The position numbers and the translations under genes were made by a program. Positions 50,842 through 61,197 of a stretch of DNA of 64,000 nucleotides are shown in pieces (position 1 is the stretch's first letter; each line of letters begins with the position of its first letter). The DNA is from JAJDTR01 sp965220415. Lineage in GTDB: Bacteria > Poribacteria > WGA-4E > JAJDTR01. Below the pieces are notes generated by a model, which was given only the letters and a program-made list of their open reading frames with translations, made no database searches and had not been told where the DNA came from. The stretch is from the NCBI GenBank assembly GCA_965220415.1, contig OZ244829.1, forward strand, positions 4,526,001 to 4,590,000, in the 5' to 3' direction.

Positions 50842-52101
50842 TTACCTCTCCTTGGTCGGCGCCGTTGTGCCGCCATCTTTTTCTATGATAGCCAACCGCA
50901 CCATTTGCCATTCTACGCCGTTGGGTCCAACGTCGTACCATTCCCCGGAAAAATCCATCATGACAAAATCTTCGTCACCCCAGTCGTCATCCTGCGGTTC
51001 ATGGGGTGCCCAGTTAGTGAAAGTGAGCGGCTCGCCGCTTTCCCAAACCCATGCACCCTCCGCTGCATAATCGGTCAACCCGATCCAATAGGGGCGATGC
51101 CCAAAGATTTCTGATAGCCATTTCTGCTCCGCCGCATCGTTAATCGTAACCAGATGTGCACCTTCGGCGGCAGCCTGAATGTTCGCGTCGTCCCAACTCC
51201 TACAATTTATCTGCTTGTAAAAGTGCCCGGTTTCCGGATTCACCACCCACGCTGCTTCATTTCCCGGCATTGAGGATGTCGACGCCTCCGCGGACACTTC
51301 GATTCGACCATCGGATGCCTCCGGGGAAATCGGTCCGCTGTCGAACGTCAATACCAAATCCTCTCTGTTATCTCCCTCTTTTAGCCAGAACGGTTTGGCT
51401 GTTGCCGAAAGTCCTTGATGGTTCACCGTTACCGTGTAGATTGCCGTTTCATCCGCATGGAACAGAAAATAGCCACTGGCGTCCGTCTTGCGGGAGCAAC
51501 TTGAGCTGCCGCTGCCCGTTCCGTCGGGAGAACGACGGTGCACGTTGAGAATAATCCTCGCACTGACCAGCGGTGTCCCGTCGGTGAACACAATTCTGCC
51601 GCGAATGTGCTGCCGTGACTTCACTTTGATCTCAACGTTCTCAATATGCGCGTCCGATTTAATGGCAAACGCGATTCCTCCAAAAGGTGACGGTTCGTGC
51701 TGATGCACCGTCATCGCCCCGACTTTCATGGATACAATTTCGTAGTCGATCGCGAATCCGTGGTCAGGCGTGGTGTAAGGCGCTAATCGAAACCTCTTCG
51801 GAGGGACGTTGTGGATGGTAAAGCGCCTCATTTCGTCGGTGCGCGATTCTAATACCGTGATGTTCGGTTGATGTTCTGCATCATCAACAATCTCATCCCG
51901 TTCCACGGGTATTATTTCGACGGGAATTGGTTCTACGTGAACCGGCTCAAGGGTGCATCCGAATCCTGCAACCGGCAGACCTTCTATATCAACAACGCGA
52001 CCAGATAAACTAGACGTACCCCCCACAACAATTCCATGCTGCGGCGCCATAACAAGAAGAACAATGACCGTGACTACAAATGTGCAGTATAAACGGTTCA
52101 T
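50842..52101 (-). CDS. Exported protein with carboxypeptidase-regulatory-like and C-type-lectin-like domains (1)
   Basis: A signal peptide (MNRLYCTFVVTVIVLLVMAPQHG) leads to two Ig-like regulatory modules: SLSGRVVDIEGLPVAGF and RGRIVFTDGTPLVSARIILN. A C-type-lectin-like domain follows at about residues 285-410 (GAHLVTINDAAEQKWL, PYWIGLTDYAAEGAW, TNWAPHEPQDDDWGDED). The EPQ and WGDED positions could bind calcium and sugar, although the usual paired cysteines are absent. It is a paralog of 54810-56186 with the same layout, on the other side of a secreted WD40 gene. 419 residues; ATG at 52101. A sugar- or surface-binding role is inferred. Confidence 0.82.
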   Translation of the reverse strand: MNRLYCTFVVTVIVLLVMAPQHGIVVGGTSSLSGRVVDIEGLPVAGFGCTLEPVHVEPIPVEIIPVERDEIVDDAEHQPNITVLESRTDEMRRFTIHNVPPKRFRLAPYTTPDHGFAIDYEIVSMKVGAMTVHQHEPSPFGGIAFAIKSDAHIENVEIKVKSRQHIRGRIVFTDGTPLVSARIILNVHRRSPDGTGSGSSSCSRKTDASGYFLFHADETAIYTVTVNHQGLSATAKPFWLKEGDNREDLVLTFDSGPISPEASDGRIEVSAEASTSSMPGNEAAWVVNPETGHFYKQINCRSWDDANIQAAAEGAHLVTINDAAEQKWLSEIFGHRPYWIGLTDYAAEGAWVWESGEPLTFTNWAPHEPQDDDWGDEDFVMMDFSGEWYDVGPNGVEWQMVRLAIIEKDGGTTAPTKER

Positions 52102-52413
52102 GGTAATGTCCCCCGTTGCATAATTGACTATGGGAAACGATCAGCCCGTAGATTCGTTGAACACAGCGAAACCCGACATCAAACCAGCTTCTTGTAGGGT
52201 GGGCATTGCCCACCAGCCTTTCTTAAGCGCCATCGTCTATCTTTTATCGAAAAACCTGAGATGCAATCTTCAAGATTACTACAAGAAAGAAAATCACCTA
52301 TTCTCAAAGGTCCGAAGCAACATTGACGCATGTTGTTCAAACTGCCCCTAGTAGCGATAATTCACCGTTAATGAAACATAATCCGGATTACCTTCCAGCC
52401 TCTGGTCATCACA
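52102..52413. repeat. Spacer lectin-1/WD40 with GGTGGGC hairpin
   Basis: A GTAGG-headed GGTGGGCATTGCCCACC hairpin lies at 52194-52214, preceded by a GTAGATTCGTTGAACACAGC-CGAAACCCGAC remnant of the GTTGGGT family. It also holds the promoter region for lectin 1. No gene is seen. Confidence 0.6.
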
Positions 52414-54300
52414 CTATTGCGAAAGATCCCACAACAGCACGGTGCCGTCATAACTCCCGCTTGCTAACGTTTGGCCATTAGTGCTGAACGAAAGGCTAGT
52501 GACATCAGAACCGTGCCCTTTTAGTGTCTGCCTATGTGCCCCTGTCTCCGTCTCCCAGAGACGAATCTGGCTGTCTCTGCTACCACTTGCTAATGTGTTT
52601 CCATCCGGGCTAAAGGCGACTGTAGTGACGTGAGGAGTATGTCCCTCCAGAACCCGATTACACTCCCCTGTAGTGATGTCCCAGATACGGGCGGTATGAT
52701 CGCCGCTTCCGCTTGCCAACATGCTGCCAACCGGATTAAAGTCGACGCTAGTGATGTCAGCGGTGTGCCCTTCTAAGGTTCGCTCATGTACGCCCGTCGC
52801 AACATCCCAAAGACGGATCGTAGTGTCTAGACTACCACCTGCAAGCGTAGCGCCGTCCGGACTGAACGCCAGGGTAGATCGTGCTGGTCTGTACACGTTT
52901 TGGGCAATCTCTGACGCATCCCAATTGAGGGTACGCAGTATCACGCCTTTGTTGGCATTCCACAAATGAATGGTCGTCTCTCCGTTCCAGCTTGCCAACG
53001 TTGAACCATCTGGACTGAACGCAATGCTGTGATCGGCACCGTGATCGTTTAGTAGTGTTCGCAAGTGTTTGCCCGTTTTGACATTCCATAGCTCTACGCT
53101 GTGGTAATCAGTCCCGGTTGCCAACCTACGCCCATTCGGACCAAAAGCCAGGCTATTAGCTCTCGAATACCTTGGTCCTAGCGAACGACTATACGCACCT
53201 TTATCGGTATCCCACAGACGTACGGGATTTCCACGATTCCCACTTGCTAGTATTCCGCCATCAGGGCTAAAAGCAATTGTGTGGACTGGTCTCATGTGTC
53301 CCATTAGCGTCCCCAAATGGGCGCCCGTCGCCGCTTTCCACGTTCGAATAGACGCGTCCCAACTCGCGCTCGCCAAAATCGCGCCATCCGGACTGAAGGC
53401 GATGTCGGAAACCCAACCAGTATGCCCTCGCAGCGTTCGCACAAGTGTCCCCGTTAACACATTCCACAATCGGACAGAATTGTCATTGTACCCGCACGCC
53501 AGAATGTTCCCGTCCGGGCTAAATTCCACGCACTTGACCTTATTCGACTCATCATCCAGCAGCTGGCGCAGGTGAGCGCCTGTTGCGGCATTCCACAAAC
53601 GGACGCTGTCGCCCCAACTCCCACTTGCCAGCAGTGATCCGTCCGGGCTGAAGGCAACACTAGTGACATGCTCTGTATGTCCTTCCAGTGTCCGTAGGTT
53701 TCTACCCGTCGATGTACCCCGCAAGTCAATCTCATTCTCATAATTCCAGAGTGCAAGTATTGAATTATCCGGACTGAATACTCTACCTGCGCCCCAATAC
53801 TTATGATCGCTCTGTCCCGTTAATTCCAATGACCACTTCTGTTCTCCCTTCATGGTATCCCAAAGACGGATTGTATTATCATAACCCACGCTCAAAAGCG
53901 CGGCGCCGCCCTCGCTAAAGATTGTATTAATGACTCCCGCGGTGTGACCCTCCAAAGTTAACAAATTCTCGCCTGTTGCGGAATTCAAAAGACGGATAGT
54001 ACTGTCCAAACTACCGATCGCCAGTAGGCTGCCATCCGGGCTGTACGTTAGACTCCGGACATAACCCGCATGCTCGGCGATGAGTGCATTTGCTCTATGG
54101 GTTGTTGTGTCGTAAATCCAGGTCCCGATATCGGTACCCACCGCAAGCCGTGTACTGTCGGGAGAATACAGTATTTCGCTTACGGCGCCTTTTCCGAGAC
54201 GCGCTTTAACCCCTTCGGGCAAACCCCACTGGGGGAATTCTTGTGACGCGTAAACCGATGAGAGCGGGAAAAGTAATAGCAAGATCCAGAGTGTTTTCAT
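52414..54300 (-). CDS. Exported 14-repeat WD40 protein
   Basis: A signal peptide (MKTLWILLLLFPLSSVYAS) precedes 14 WD40 repeats of ~42 residues, with consensus VAFSPDGSLLASGS and IRLWNAATG then LEGHT. Fourteen blades would form two seven-bladed propellers. Repeats 3, 4 and 8-10 are the most divergent. There is no kinase, AAA+ or enzyme domain and no anchor. WD40 proteins are usually cytosolic scaffolds; an exported one is unusual and fits the 'eukaryote-like' proteins of symbionts. It sits between two paralogous lectin-type proteins. 628 residues; ATG at 54300. Confidence 0.88.
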   Translation of the reverse strand: MKTLWILLLLFPLSSVYASQEFPQWGLPEGVKARLGKGAVSEILYSPDSTRLAVGTDIGTWIYDTTTHRANALIAEHAGYVRSLTYSPDGSLLAIGSLDSTIRLLNSATGENLLTLEGHTAGVINTIFSEGGAALLSVGYDNTIRLWDTMKGEQKWSLELTGQSDHKYWGAGRVFSPDNSILALWNYENEIDLRGTSTGRNLRTLEGHTEHVTSVAFSPDGSLLASGSWGDSVRLWNAATGAHLRQLLDDESNKVKCVEFSPDGNILACGYNDNSVRLWNVLTGTLVRTLRGHTGWVSDIAFSPDGAILASASWDASIRTWKAATGAHLGTLMGHMRPVHTIAFSPDGGILASGNRGNPVRLWDTDKGAYSRSLGPRYSRANSLAFGPNGRRLATGTDYHSVELWNVKTGKHLRTLLNDHGADHSIAFSPDGSTLASWNGETTIHLWNANKGVILRTLNWDASEIAQNVYRPARSTLAFSPDGATLAGGSLDTTIRLWDVATGVHERTLEGHTADITSVDFNPVGSMLASGSGDHTARIWDITTGECNRVLEGHTPHVTTVAFSPDGNTLASGSRDSQIRLWETETGAHRQTLKGHGSDVTSLSFSTNGQTLASGSYDGTVLLWDLSQ

Positions 54301-54809
54301 GTCGATACCTCTGCGATAAATTAGAGGTCAGTGTTTAGCAGTACCAGTTAGCGAAATCTTCGCATGGCCAAGAATGCTAGAATAACGCTCCGCAGGAGCG
54401 AATCCCTTGCGGCGGCATAATGTCTCTGTAACCAAGGTGTGGTTGTATCATGCACTCCGGCGGAGTGTTATGTCTGTAGCCGAGAAATGACGCATTCTTC
54501 CGCTCCGGAAGACCGGCATGTGAACATCTACGAAAAATAGTGGAGTAGCTAATGAAACTATCGGTGCCTTGCAATAACACTCGTTAAGCCATTTCCCCGT
54601 TATATCAAGAGTCATCTCCATGTGTTCGCGCTAGAAAGCAATACTATAGAGTTACAAACGAAGATTTTCTGATCTGTCCATCCTGAGGTTAGTTAGTATC
54701 GTCAAAGATTCTTCTAGCTGCCGACACAACAATTACGAAGACGCAAATCGCTCAGACGCGATGAAGTTTTCGGGCTAAACTCGGTTCCATGCGGACCGCC
54801 AATCCGCAG
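54301..54809. repeat. Spacer WD40/lectin-2 with CTCCGGCGGAG repeats
   Basis: Three members of the GCTCC-type short repeat occur: GCTCCGCAGGAGC near 54389, CACTCCGGCGGAGTG near 54455, and GCTCCGGAAGACC near 54505. They are followed by TTATGTCTGTAGCC- or ATGTGAACATC-like tails. No gene is supported. Confidence 0.55.
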
Positions 54810-56186
54810 TCAATCTTCCCCCGCCGGTGCCGCAGATGCCAATTCTCCCTTCTCGATGATTGCCATTTGAGTCATCCGCCACATCGGGCTTTCAGGCCCG
54901 ACATCATACCACTTTCCATCCGGCGTCAACCCCATAAAGACATAATCCTCGACTCCCCAATCTGCGCCCATTGGTTCATTCGGCGCCCAGTTTGTGTAGC
55001 TGACAGCTTCCCCGTTCATCCAACTCCACTCGCCTTCCTTTTCCCCATCCGTCAGACCAATCCAATACGGTAAGCTCCCAAAGATGCTCGCAAGCCATTT
55101 CTGCTCCGCCGCATTGTTAATTGAGACCAAATGCGCCCCTTCGCTAACCGCTTTCGCCTGAGCGTCCTCCCGGTTCTCGCAATGAATGACCTTGTAGGAG
55201 TGCCCATTTGCGGGATTCATCACCCACTCTCCCTCACGCTCCGATTCCTCTCGATCAGGAGTCGGTGCAACCGGCACGGGCTCGCTATCGAACATAATCA
55301 CCAAATCTTCGCGACGCTGACCATCTTCGAGCGCGAACCGCTTTGAGATCGCACTAAGACCTTGAAATTCGACCGCAACAGAGTAAATTGAAGATTCATC
55401 CACATAGTGTACAAAATAACCCGCATCGTCCGTCCAAAGGGGTTTACTGTGATTGCCGAAGCCACTCCCATTAAAATCCCGCCGTCGCACATCAATCTGA
55501 ACCTCCGCATTGGATAGAGGAGTACCGTCGGAAAACACGACTTGAGCACGAATTCGCATCCGAGGTCTTACTGTGACTTCAAGATTTTGGAGGAACGCCC
55601 CGGGTTCAAGGGCAAACGTGATACCGCCGAACGGGGGCGGTCCTTGGTCGTACGGATAAAAAGTTATCGCCCCGCGTTTGATTGACAGTATCTCGGAGTC
55701 CGGATCGAATATCTCCAAATCAAAGTCGGGTGGTAGTGGCGCTTCGAGCGGCAAATGGGCAGGTTGGGCGATGAACTGGATTAGACCGGGTGTAATATCT
55801 GTTAAAGAAAACCGACCTAGATCATCCGTTATCGATTTGGGCAATGCAGCGTAGGCTCCGAGGATATGTTCGTCTTCCTCAAGCATATAGGTTTGCCACA
55901 CGTCATTATGCAATATCTCCACATACTGAACAGCTATCGGGAGGCCGGAAATCGGAATTCCCTCTACGTCAACGACGCGACCCGACAAAGTAGATGTGGC
56001 TGCCTGAGAGGTGCCAAATGACGATATAAGAAACAACGATGCGGTGATTCCAATCGCCATCGTCAGACCTCCCCAAAGTGGCAACGAACCGAAACTTCTG
56101 CGGGACAAGCGGTTCTCGGAAGGTACCTCCTTAGTCGGCAGGTCGTGAAGAATTTGGAAGAGAAAGGAATTCGGTTGGTCTAACAA
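54810..56186 (-). CDS. Exported protein with carboxypeptidase-regulatory-like and C-type-lectin-like domains (2)
   Basis: It is a paralog of 50842-52101: SGRVVDVEGIPISGLPIAV, a second Ig-like module (RAQVVFSDGTPLSNAEVQID), then the lectin-like domain (GAHLVSINNAAEQKWL, PYWIGLTDGEKEGEW, TNWAPNEPMGADWGVED). Two starts are possible. ATG 56060 has GGGGAGG 7 nt upstream and gives MAIGITASLFLISSFGTSQA as signal peptide, but without a positive n-region. The longer frame from TTG 56186 adds SRRSFGSLPLWGGL just before it, resembling a twin-arginine signal. Coordinates give the longer frame (458 residues). Export is supported either way. Confidence 0.8.
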   Translation of the reverse strand: MLDQPNSFLFQILHDLPTKEVPSENRLSRRSFGSLPLWGGLTMAIGITASLFLISSFGTSQAATSTLSGRVVDVEGIPISGLPIAVQYVEILHNDVWQTYMLEEDEHILGAYAALPKSITDDLGRFSLTDITPGLIQFIAQPAHLPLEAPLPPDFDLEIFDPDSEILSIKRGAITFYPYDQGPPPFGGITFALEPGAFLQNLEVTVRPRMRIRAQVVFSDGTPLSNAEVQIDVRRRDFNGSGFGNHSKPLWTDDAGYFVHYVDESSIYSVAVEFQGLSAISKRFALEDGQRREDLVIMFDSEPVPVAPTPDREESEREGEWVMNPANGHSYKVIHCENREDAQAKAVSEGAHLVSINNAAEQKWLASIFGSLPYWIGLTDGEKEGEWSWMNGEAVSYTNWAPNEPMGADWGVEDYVFMGLTPDGKWYDVGPESPMWRMTQMAIIEKGELASAAPAGED

Positions 56187-56641
56187 AGCATTTTACTACA
56201 ACCACCGTCCCAAATCAAGCACAAATCAATTTGAATTCCCTTCAGAGGCTTTGAATAGCACATTTGTAGGGTGGGCACTGCCCACCATCTCTTAAATTAA
56301 CCTTCCCTTAACAATCCAATACATTGGGGTTCTCTGTCACTTGTGTATACGTCCTATTCTCTAATCCGCGCCATCAGTGTAATCCGATTAATCCGTGATT
56401 CGTTTCCCACCTTCGCCTTTCAACACCAAACAATCATCGCATGCTTTGCTGTTATCGCCTCCACTCGCATCACCGTTTCATATGAAGGTATAATATTTTT
56501 GATTGACGTGAGTCTCCACATTGATTAGGATTGAAAGAATCCACCGCGTGAATAACGATCAGCCGAACGAATAGTGAGAGCGATAGAAATCTTATTAGCG
56601 AAGGCGATAGAGATCCCATTCAGACAATTAAGACAGCACGT
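56187..56641. repeat. Spacer lectin-2/lhr with several repeat families
   Basis: A GTAGG-headed GGTGGGC hairpin lies at 56266-56286. An AATCCGCGCCATCAGTGTAA / TCCGATTAATCCGTGATTC periodic block lies at 56362-56402. A nested GATC-type pair lies at ~56545-56615: GTGAATAAC, then GATCAGCCGAACGAATAGTG...GCGATAGAAATC, then TTAGCGAAGGCGATAGAGATCC. The divergent promoters of lectin-2 and lhr lie here. No gene is seen. Confidence 0.68.
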
Positions 56642-59600
56642 ATGAATCAAGCCCCTCTTTCACAATTTCATCCACTCGTCTCGAAATGGTTTACCGAAGC
56701 CATTGGTGAACCGACAGATGCCCAAACACAGGCATGGCCCAAGATTGCCGATGGCGAACATGTCCTGGTCACCGCACCGACCGGCAGCGGCAAGACCCTG
56801 ACAGCCTTTCTCTGGGCAATTAATCAACTGGTGGCGGAGGAATTGCCCATCGGACACACCAGCGTTCTCTACGTTTCGCCCCTGAAGGCGCTTAACAACG
56901 ACATCCGCCGCAACCTTCTGGAGCCGCTTCGGGGATTGAGGCCGGTCTTTGAAGATGCCGGGCACCGTTTTCCCAACATCCGGGTTCTGACCCGCAGCGG
57001 AGACACGCCGCATTCTGATCGCCGCCAAATGCAGCGCCACCCGCCGGAAATCCTCATCACCACCCCGGAAAGCCTAAATCTTCTCCTGAGTTCTGGCGGC
57101 GGGAGATCCAGCCTGACAAAGATCTCTACCGTGATTCTCGACGAGATTCACGCCGTTGTTGGCACAAAGCGCGGGACGCATCTGATAACCGCCGTGGACC
57201 GTCTTGTGCCCCTCTCTGGCGAATTTCAGCGGATTGGGCTGTCCGCCACGATTCGACCTATGGAGACAGTTGCCGAGTTCGTGGGTGGATACAGAACCGA
57301 CGGGGACCCGTATAACCCGCAATATACACCCAGACCCGTGTCGTTAATCTCTTCCAAAGCCGATAAGCAATACGAGGTTCAGGTTCTGTATCCAGAGGAA
57401 GCAGCCGAGGATCCGGGGCGCGAATCGTTCTGGGATCCCCTCGTTGAAGACTTCAAGAAAATCATCAATCGACATCGTTCAACCCTGCTATTCGCCAATA
57501 GTAGAAGGCTCTGTGAGCGGCTAACACTGATGATGAACGCGGAAGAGGAAGAACCCATCGCCTACGCGCACCACGGATCCTTATCGCGCGAGATTCGTGA
57601 ATCGGTCGAAGCTAAACTCAAAGGCGGGGAACTCAAAGCCATTGTTGCCACCAGCTCCCTAGAAATGGGCATCGACATCGGCTCGCTTGATGAAGTCGTC
57701 CTTATCCAATCACCGTTTTCAATTTCGTCGGCGATTCAGCGAATCGGTCGCGCCGGGCACCAAGTCGGCGAAGTAAGCCGTGCCACGGTTTTTCCGACGC
57801 ACTCGCGCGATTTCCTTGATGCCGCCGTTCTCGCGGAAGCTATCGGGGAACAAGCAATTGAGGCTGTCAAACCGGTCACGTGTCCTCTTGATGTCCTGTC
57901 CCAGATCATCGTCTCAATGGCGGCGATGCAGACGTGGGACATGGATGAACTTTACGCCCACCTGAAGACAAGCTATCCCTACCGTTACTTGGGGCGTGAA
58001 CAGTTTGGCCAAGTGCTGGATATGTTGGCGGGTCGGTACGCCGATAGCCGGATCCGCGAGTTGAAACCGCGTGTTTCGATCGATCGGCTAGACAACACCG
58101 TGTCCGCTCGGAAAGGCGCTATACAGGCGGTCTACATGTTCGGCGGGACTATACCCGACAGGGGCTATTTTCACATGCGTCACGCCGAAACCAATGCCCG
58201 AATCGGCGAGCTTGACGAGGAATTTGTTTGGGAAAATGGTGAGGGGAGTGTCTTCACCCTCGGCACGCAGACATGGAGGGTCGAGCGCGTGACCCATAGC
58301 GATGTTTTCGTTCTGCCGAACCGATCGCCGCAGAAGGAAACCCCGTTTTGGCGTGCGGAAGATCACGGCAGGGATTTCCACTTCTCGGAACGCATCGGGC
58401 TCTTTCTTGAAGAGGCAAACGGAAGGCTCGACGATCCCGATTATCTTGACGATCTGCAGCGCCGAAACTGCATGGGTGAGATTACCGCGGAGCACCTGAT
58501 ACATTTTCTCCAAAGACAGAAGGATGCCACGGACTGTGATCTCCCGCATCGACACCATCTACTCATTGAGATCGTTGAAACCGGTCATGAAGGCATACCG
58601 GGAAATCAGGTCGTCATTCATACATTCTGGGGCGCCAAAGTCAATCGACCGTATGGTGTAGCGCTCGCGTCAGCATGGGTAGACCGGTTTGGATATCAGC
58701 TTGAAGTTCATGCGACGGATGACAGCGTTGTCCTGATGCTTCCAGACGAAATTCCTCCTGACGAGCTCCTCTCCTTGGTGACAAGCGCGACGCTCCAACC
58801 CCTGCTTCGGAGGCAACTTGAAGGTTCCGGATTCTTCTGCGCAAGATTCAGAGAGTGTGCGGGAACGTCGCTGCTCCTGACATCGAGCGGCAAGATGAAC
58901 CAACGCATGCCGCTCTGGTTGAGCCGACTTCGGTCCCAGAAGCTAATGACCGCCGTAATGCAGTACGAGGATTTCCCAATCCTTCTCGAGACGTGGCGCA
59001 CCTGCCTTCAAGATGAATTTGATCTGGATAGCTTGCAGCAAGTGCTCGCCGAACTTGAGTCCGGCACTATTCAATGGACAGCCGTGCACACCGCATACGC
59101 CAGCCCAATGGCGCAAAACGCTTCGTGGCGGCAGATAAACGAGTACATGTACATGGGCGACTATTCAACGTCGACCACCTCATCGATGCTTCGAAATGAT
59201 CTACTGCGCGATGTGGTGTTTACGCCGGGGTTGCGCCCAGCCGTTTCCCAAACGCTCGTCCGACAGTTTGAGCAGAAACGTCGTCGACTCACCCCGGGAT
59301 ATTCCCCTCAGACTGCGATGGATCTAATCGATTGGGTAAAAGAACGGTTGCTTATCCCCGTGCCGGAATGGGAGATGCTTCTTACCGCCATTCACAACGA
59401 CCACAACCTTGAATCGGAGGAGATGCTCTCGCCTATAACCGATAAGCTAGTGCGAATTAAACCTCTGGACGCCTCTGCTCCGCTGATTGCTGCCTTGGAG
59501 ATGATGCCCCGAATCCGTGCTCTCTACGACGATATAGAATCAATCGAGTGTAGATCGTTAGGTAATCCAAATGCCATGCTCAACTTCATGCCTCAAGATC

Positions 59601-61183
59601 GGGACGTCGATTCCGCCGCAGATGACGATGCCCAAGATTTCACTTCGCTCATCGGCGAATGGTTGCAGTTCTATGGCCCCACGACTGCCGACTACATTGG
59701 CGAAACCCTTGGCATCGGGAGAGACGAACTAAGTTTGGCGCTGGACGACCTCGTAGATTCGCAGAAAATCATCGTCGGTCAACTTGTGGAGGATGTCGCC
59801 GCCGAAGTTCTATGCGATAGCGAAAACTTTGAAATCCTCCTGCGCCTCACTCGACGAGATGCGGCACCGAACTTTGAACCGCTGGAATTTGAGTGGCTGA
59901 CCGTGTTCCTTGCCAACTTCCACAAGCTGACAACTCCTGCCGACGATCTCGACGGTCTGCTAGGCTCTATTGAGCAGTTGGTTTGCTATCCGGCGACGGC
60001 GGGATTGTGGGAATCGGAAATCTTCCCCGCCAGAACCCGAGCGTATACTACGTCATTGCTCGATTCCGCCATTATGGAAGGGGGGCTCAGGTGGATAGGC
60101 GGCGAAAATCGCCGCGCGACGTTCTTCTTTGAAGAGGATTTCGACCTTATGGGGGAAGAGGACGGCGAAAACGTGCCGAACACGGTTCTATCTGGCCGCG
60201 AGGAAGAGGAAGAAGCTAAGGCGACCCGCATTGAAACCGGCGAAGATGGTGTGCTCGACAATCTGTTTCCGGACGAAGCTGGGCGGTACGATTTCTCTTC
60301 TCTGCTGCGAACCTCGGGACTGAATTCCACGCAATTGGCAGATCGAATCTGGGAGTTTGTCTGGGCGGGACGTGTGGCAAACGACACCTTCTTGGCGCTC
60401 CGAAGGGGAATACTGAGCAAATTCAAGCCACCTGAAATTGGCGTAGACAGAGGGCGCGGTAGAAGTCGCCGTGTCAGTCACCGCGCCGAATTCGCCAGAT
60501 GGAAAGGTTCAAGCTCCCATGTCGGCAACTGGTATCGGCTGCCGCAACTTGACCTCGCGGACGACCTCCTTGAAACGGAGGAACGCAAAAAGGACCGTGC
60601 CCGGCTGCTGCTCGATCGATACGGGATCCTGTTTCGGGAATTGCTTCAGAGAGAATCGCCTGCGTTCCGCTGGTCGAGCATTTTTCGGTCGCTGCGAATC
60701 ATGGAGTTGTCCGGGGAAGTCTTGGCGGGATACTTCTTCCACGGTATACCCGGCCCACAGTTCATCTCGCATCAAGCGTTCCGAATGTTGAGCCGCCAAC
60801 TTTCCGATGACCAGGTTTACTGGATAAATGCGGCGGATCCCGTTTCATTGTGCGGTGTCCAGCTTGACGCCGTCAAAGGAACCCTCCCCAAGCGTGTTCC
60901 TAGTACGCACCTCGTCTATCGGGGGCGCCGGATTGTCATGACATCCGAGCGGAATGGCAAAGCGCTGAACTTCAATGTGCCGTGCGACGACCCGCAAATG
61001 CAAGAATTCCTCGGCGTCCTGCATCACCTTCTCAAGCGAGAATTTCAGCCGCTCCGCCGTATCACCATTGAAACCATCAACGGTGAAGACGCCGCTCGCA
61101 GCCCGTACGCCGACCCGCTCCGCACTGCCTTCGAGGTAACCGTAGATTATAAACACCTAATCCTCTACCGCAAATTAATTTAG
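56642..61183 (+). CDS. lhr: Lhr-type ATP-dependent DNA helicase, 1513 aa
   Basis: Lhr is an SF2 3'-5' DNA/DNA-RNA helicase implicated in DNA repair. Motifs: Q-like PTDAQTQAWP, Walker A APTGSGKT (45-52), SPLKALNNDI, TTPESLN, DEIHAV, GLSATI, TSSLEMGIDIG and QRIGRAGHQVG. The winged-helix and Lhr core follow, then a ~600-residue C-terminal extension. DNA glycosylase-like or AlkZ-type folding has been proposed for Lhr-C in the large bacterial class. At 1513 residues it is a full-length bacterial Lhr. The C-terminal SRRVSHRAEFARWKG to GNWYRLP stretch is typical. ATG at 56642 with a weak ribosome site. Confidence 0.92.
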   Translation: MNQAPLSQFHPLVSKWFTEAIGEPTDAQTQAWPKIADGEHVLVTAPTGSGKTLTAFLWAINQLVAEELPIGHTSVLYVSPLKALNNDIRRNLLEPLRGLRPVFEDAGHRFPNIRVLTRSGDTPHSDRRQMQRHPPEILITTPESLNLLLSSGGGRSSLTKISTVILDEIHAVVGTKRGTHLITAVDRLVPLSGEFQRIGLSATIRPMETVAEFVGGYRTDGDPYNPQYTPRPVSLISSKADKQYEVQVLYPEEAAEDPGRESFWDPLVEDFKKIINRHRSTLLFANSRRLCERLTLMMNAEEEEPIAYAHHGSLSREIRESVEAKLKGGELKAIVATSSLEMGIDIGSLDEVVLIQSPFSISSAIQRIGRAGHQVGEVSRATVFPTHSRDFLDAAVLAEAIGEQAIEAVKPVTCPLDVLSQIIVSMAAMQTWDMDELYAHLKTSYPYRYLGREQFGQVLDMLAGRYADSRIRELKPRVSIDRLDNTVSARKGAIQAVYMFGGTIPDRGYFHMRHAETNARIGELDEEFVWENGEGSVFTLGTQTWRVERVTHSDVFVLPNRSPQKETPFWRAEDHGRDFHFSERIGLFLEEANGRLDDPDYLDDLQRRNCMGEITAEHLIHFLQRQKDATDCDLPHRHHLLIEIVETGHEGIPGNQVVIHTFWGAKVNRPYGVALASAWVDRFGYQLEVHATDDSVVLMLPDEIPPDELLSLVTSATLQPLLRRQLEGSGFFCARFRECAGTSLLLTSSGKMNQRMPLWLSRLRSQKLMTAVMQYEDFPILLETWRTCLQDEFDLDSLQQVLAELESGTIQWTAVHTAYASPMAQNASWRQINEYMYMGDYSTSTTSSMLRNDLLRDVVFTPGLRPAVSQTLVRQFEQKRRRLTPGYSPQTAMDLIDWVKERLLIPVPEWEMLLTAIHNDHNLESEEMLSPITDKLVRIKPLDASAPLIAALEMMPRIRALYDDIESIECRSLGNPNAMLNFMPQDRDVDSAADDDAQDFTSLIGEWLQFYGPTTADYIGETLGIGRDELSLALDDLVDSQKIIVGQLVEDVAAEVLCDSENFEILLRLTRRDAAPNFEPLEFEWLTVFLANFHKLTTPADDLDGLLGSIEQLVCYPATAGLWESEIFPARTRAYTTSLLDSAIMEGGLRWIGGENRRATFFFEEDFDLMGEEDGENVPNTVLSGREEEEEAKATRIETGEDGVLDNLFPDEAGRYDFSSLLRTSGLNSTQLADRIWEFVWAGRVANDTFLALRRGILSKFKPPEIGVDRGRGRSRRVSHRAEFARWKGSSSHVGNWYRLPQLDLADDLLETEERKKDRARLLLDRYGILFRELLQRESPAFRWSSIFRSLRIMELSGEVLAGYFFHGIPGPQFISHQAFRMLSRQLSDDQVYWINAADPVSLCGVQLDAVKGTLPKRVPSTHLVYRGRRIVMTSERNGKALNFNVPCDDPQMQEFLGVLHHLLKREFQPLRRITIETINGEDAARSPYADPLRTAFEVTVDYKHLILYRKLI

Positions 61184-61197
61184 TTGTAGCACACGCT

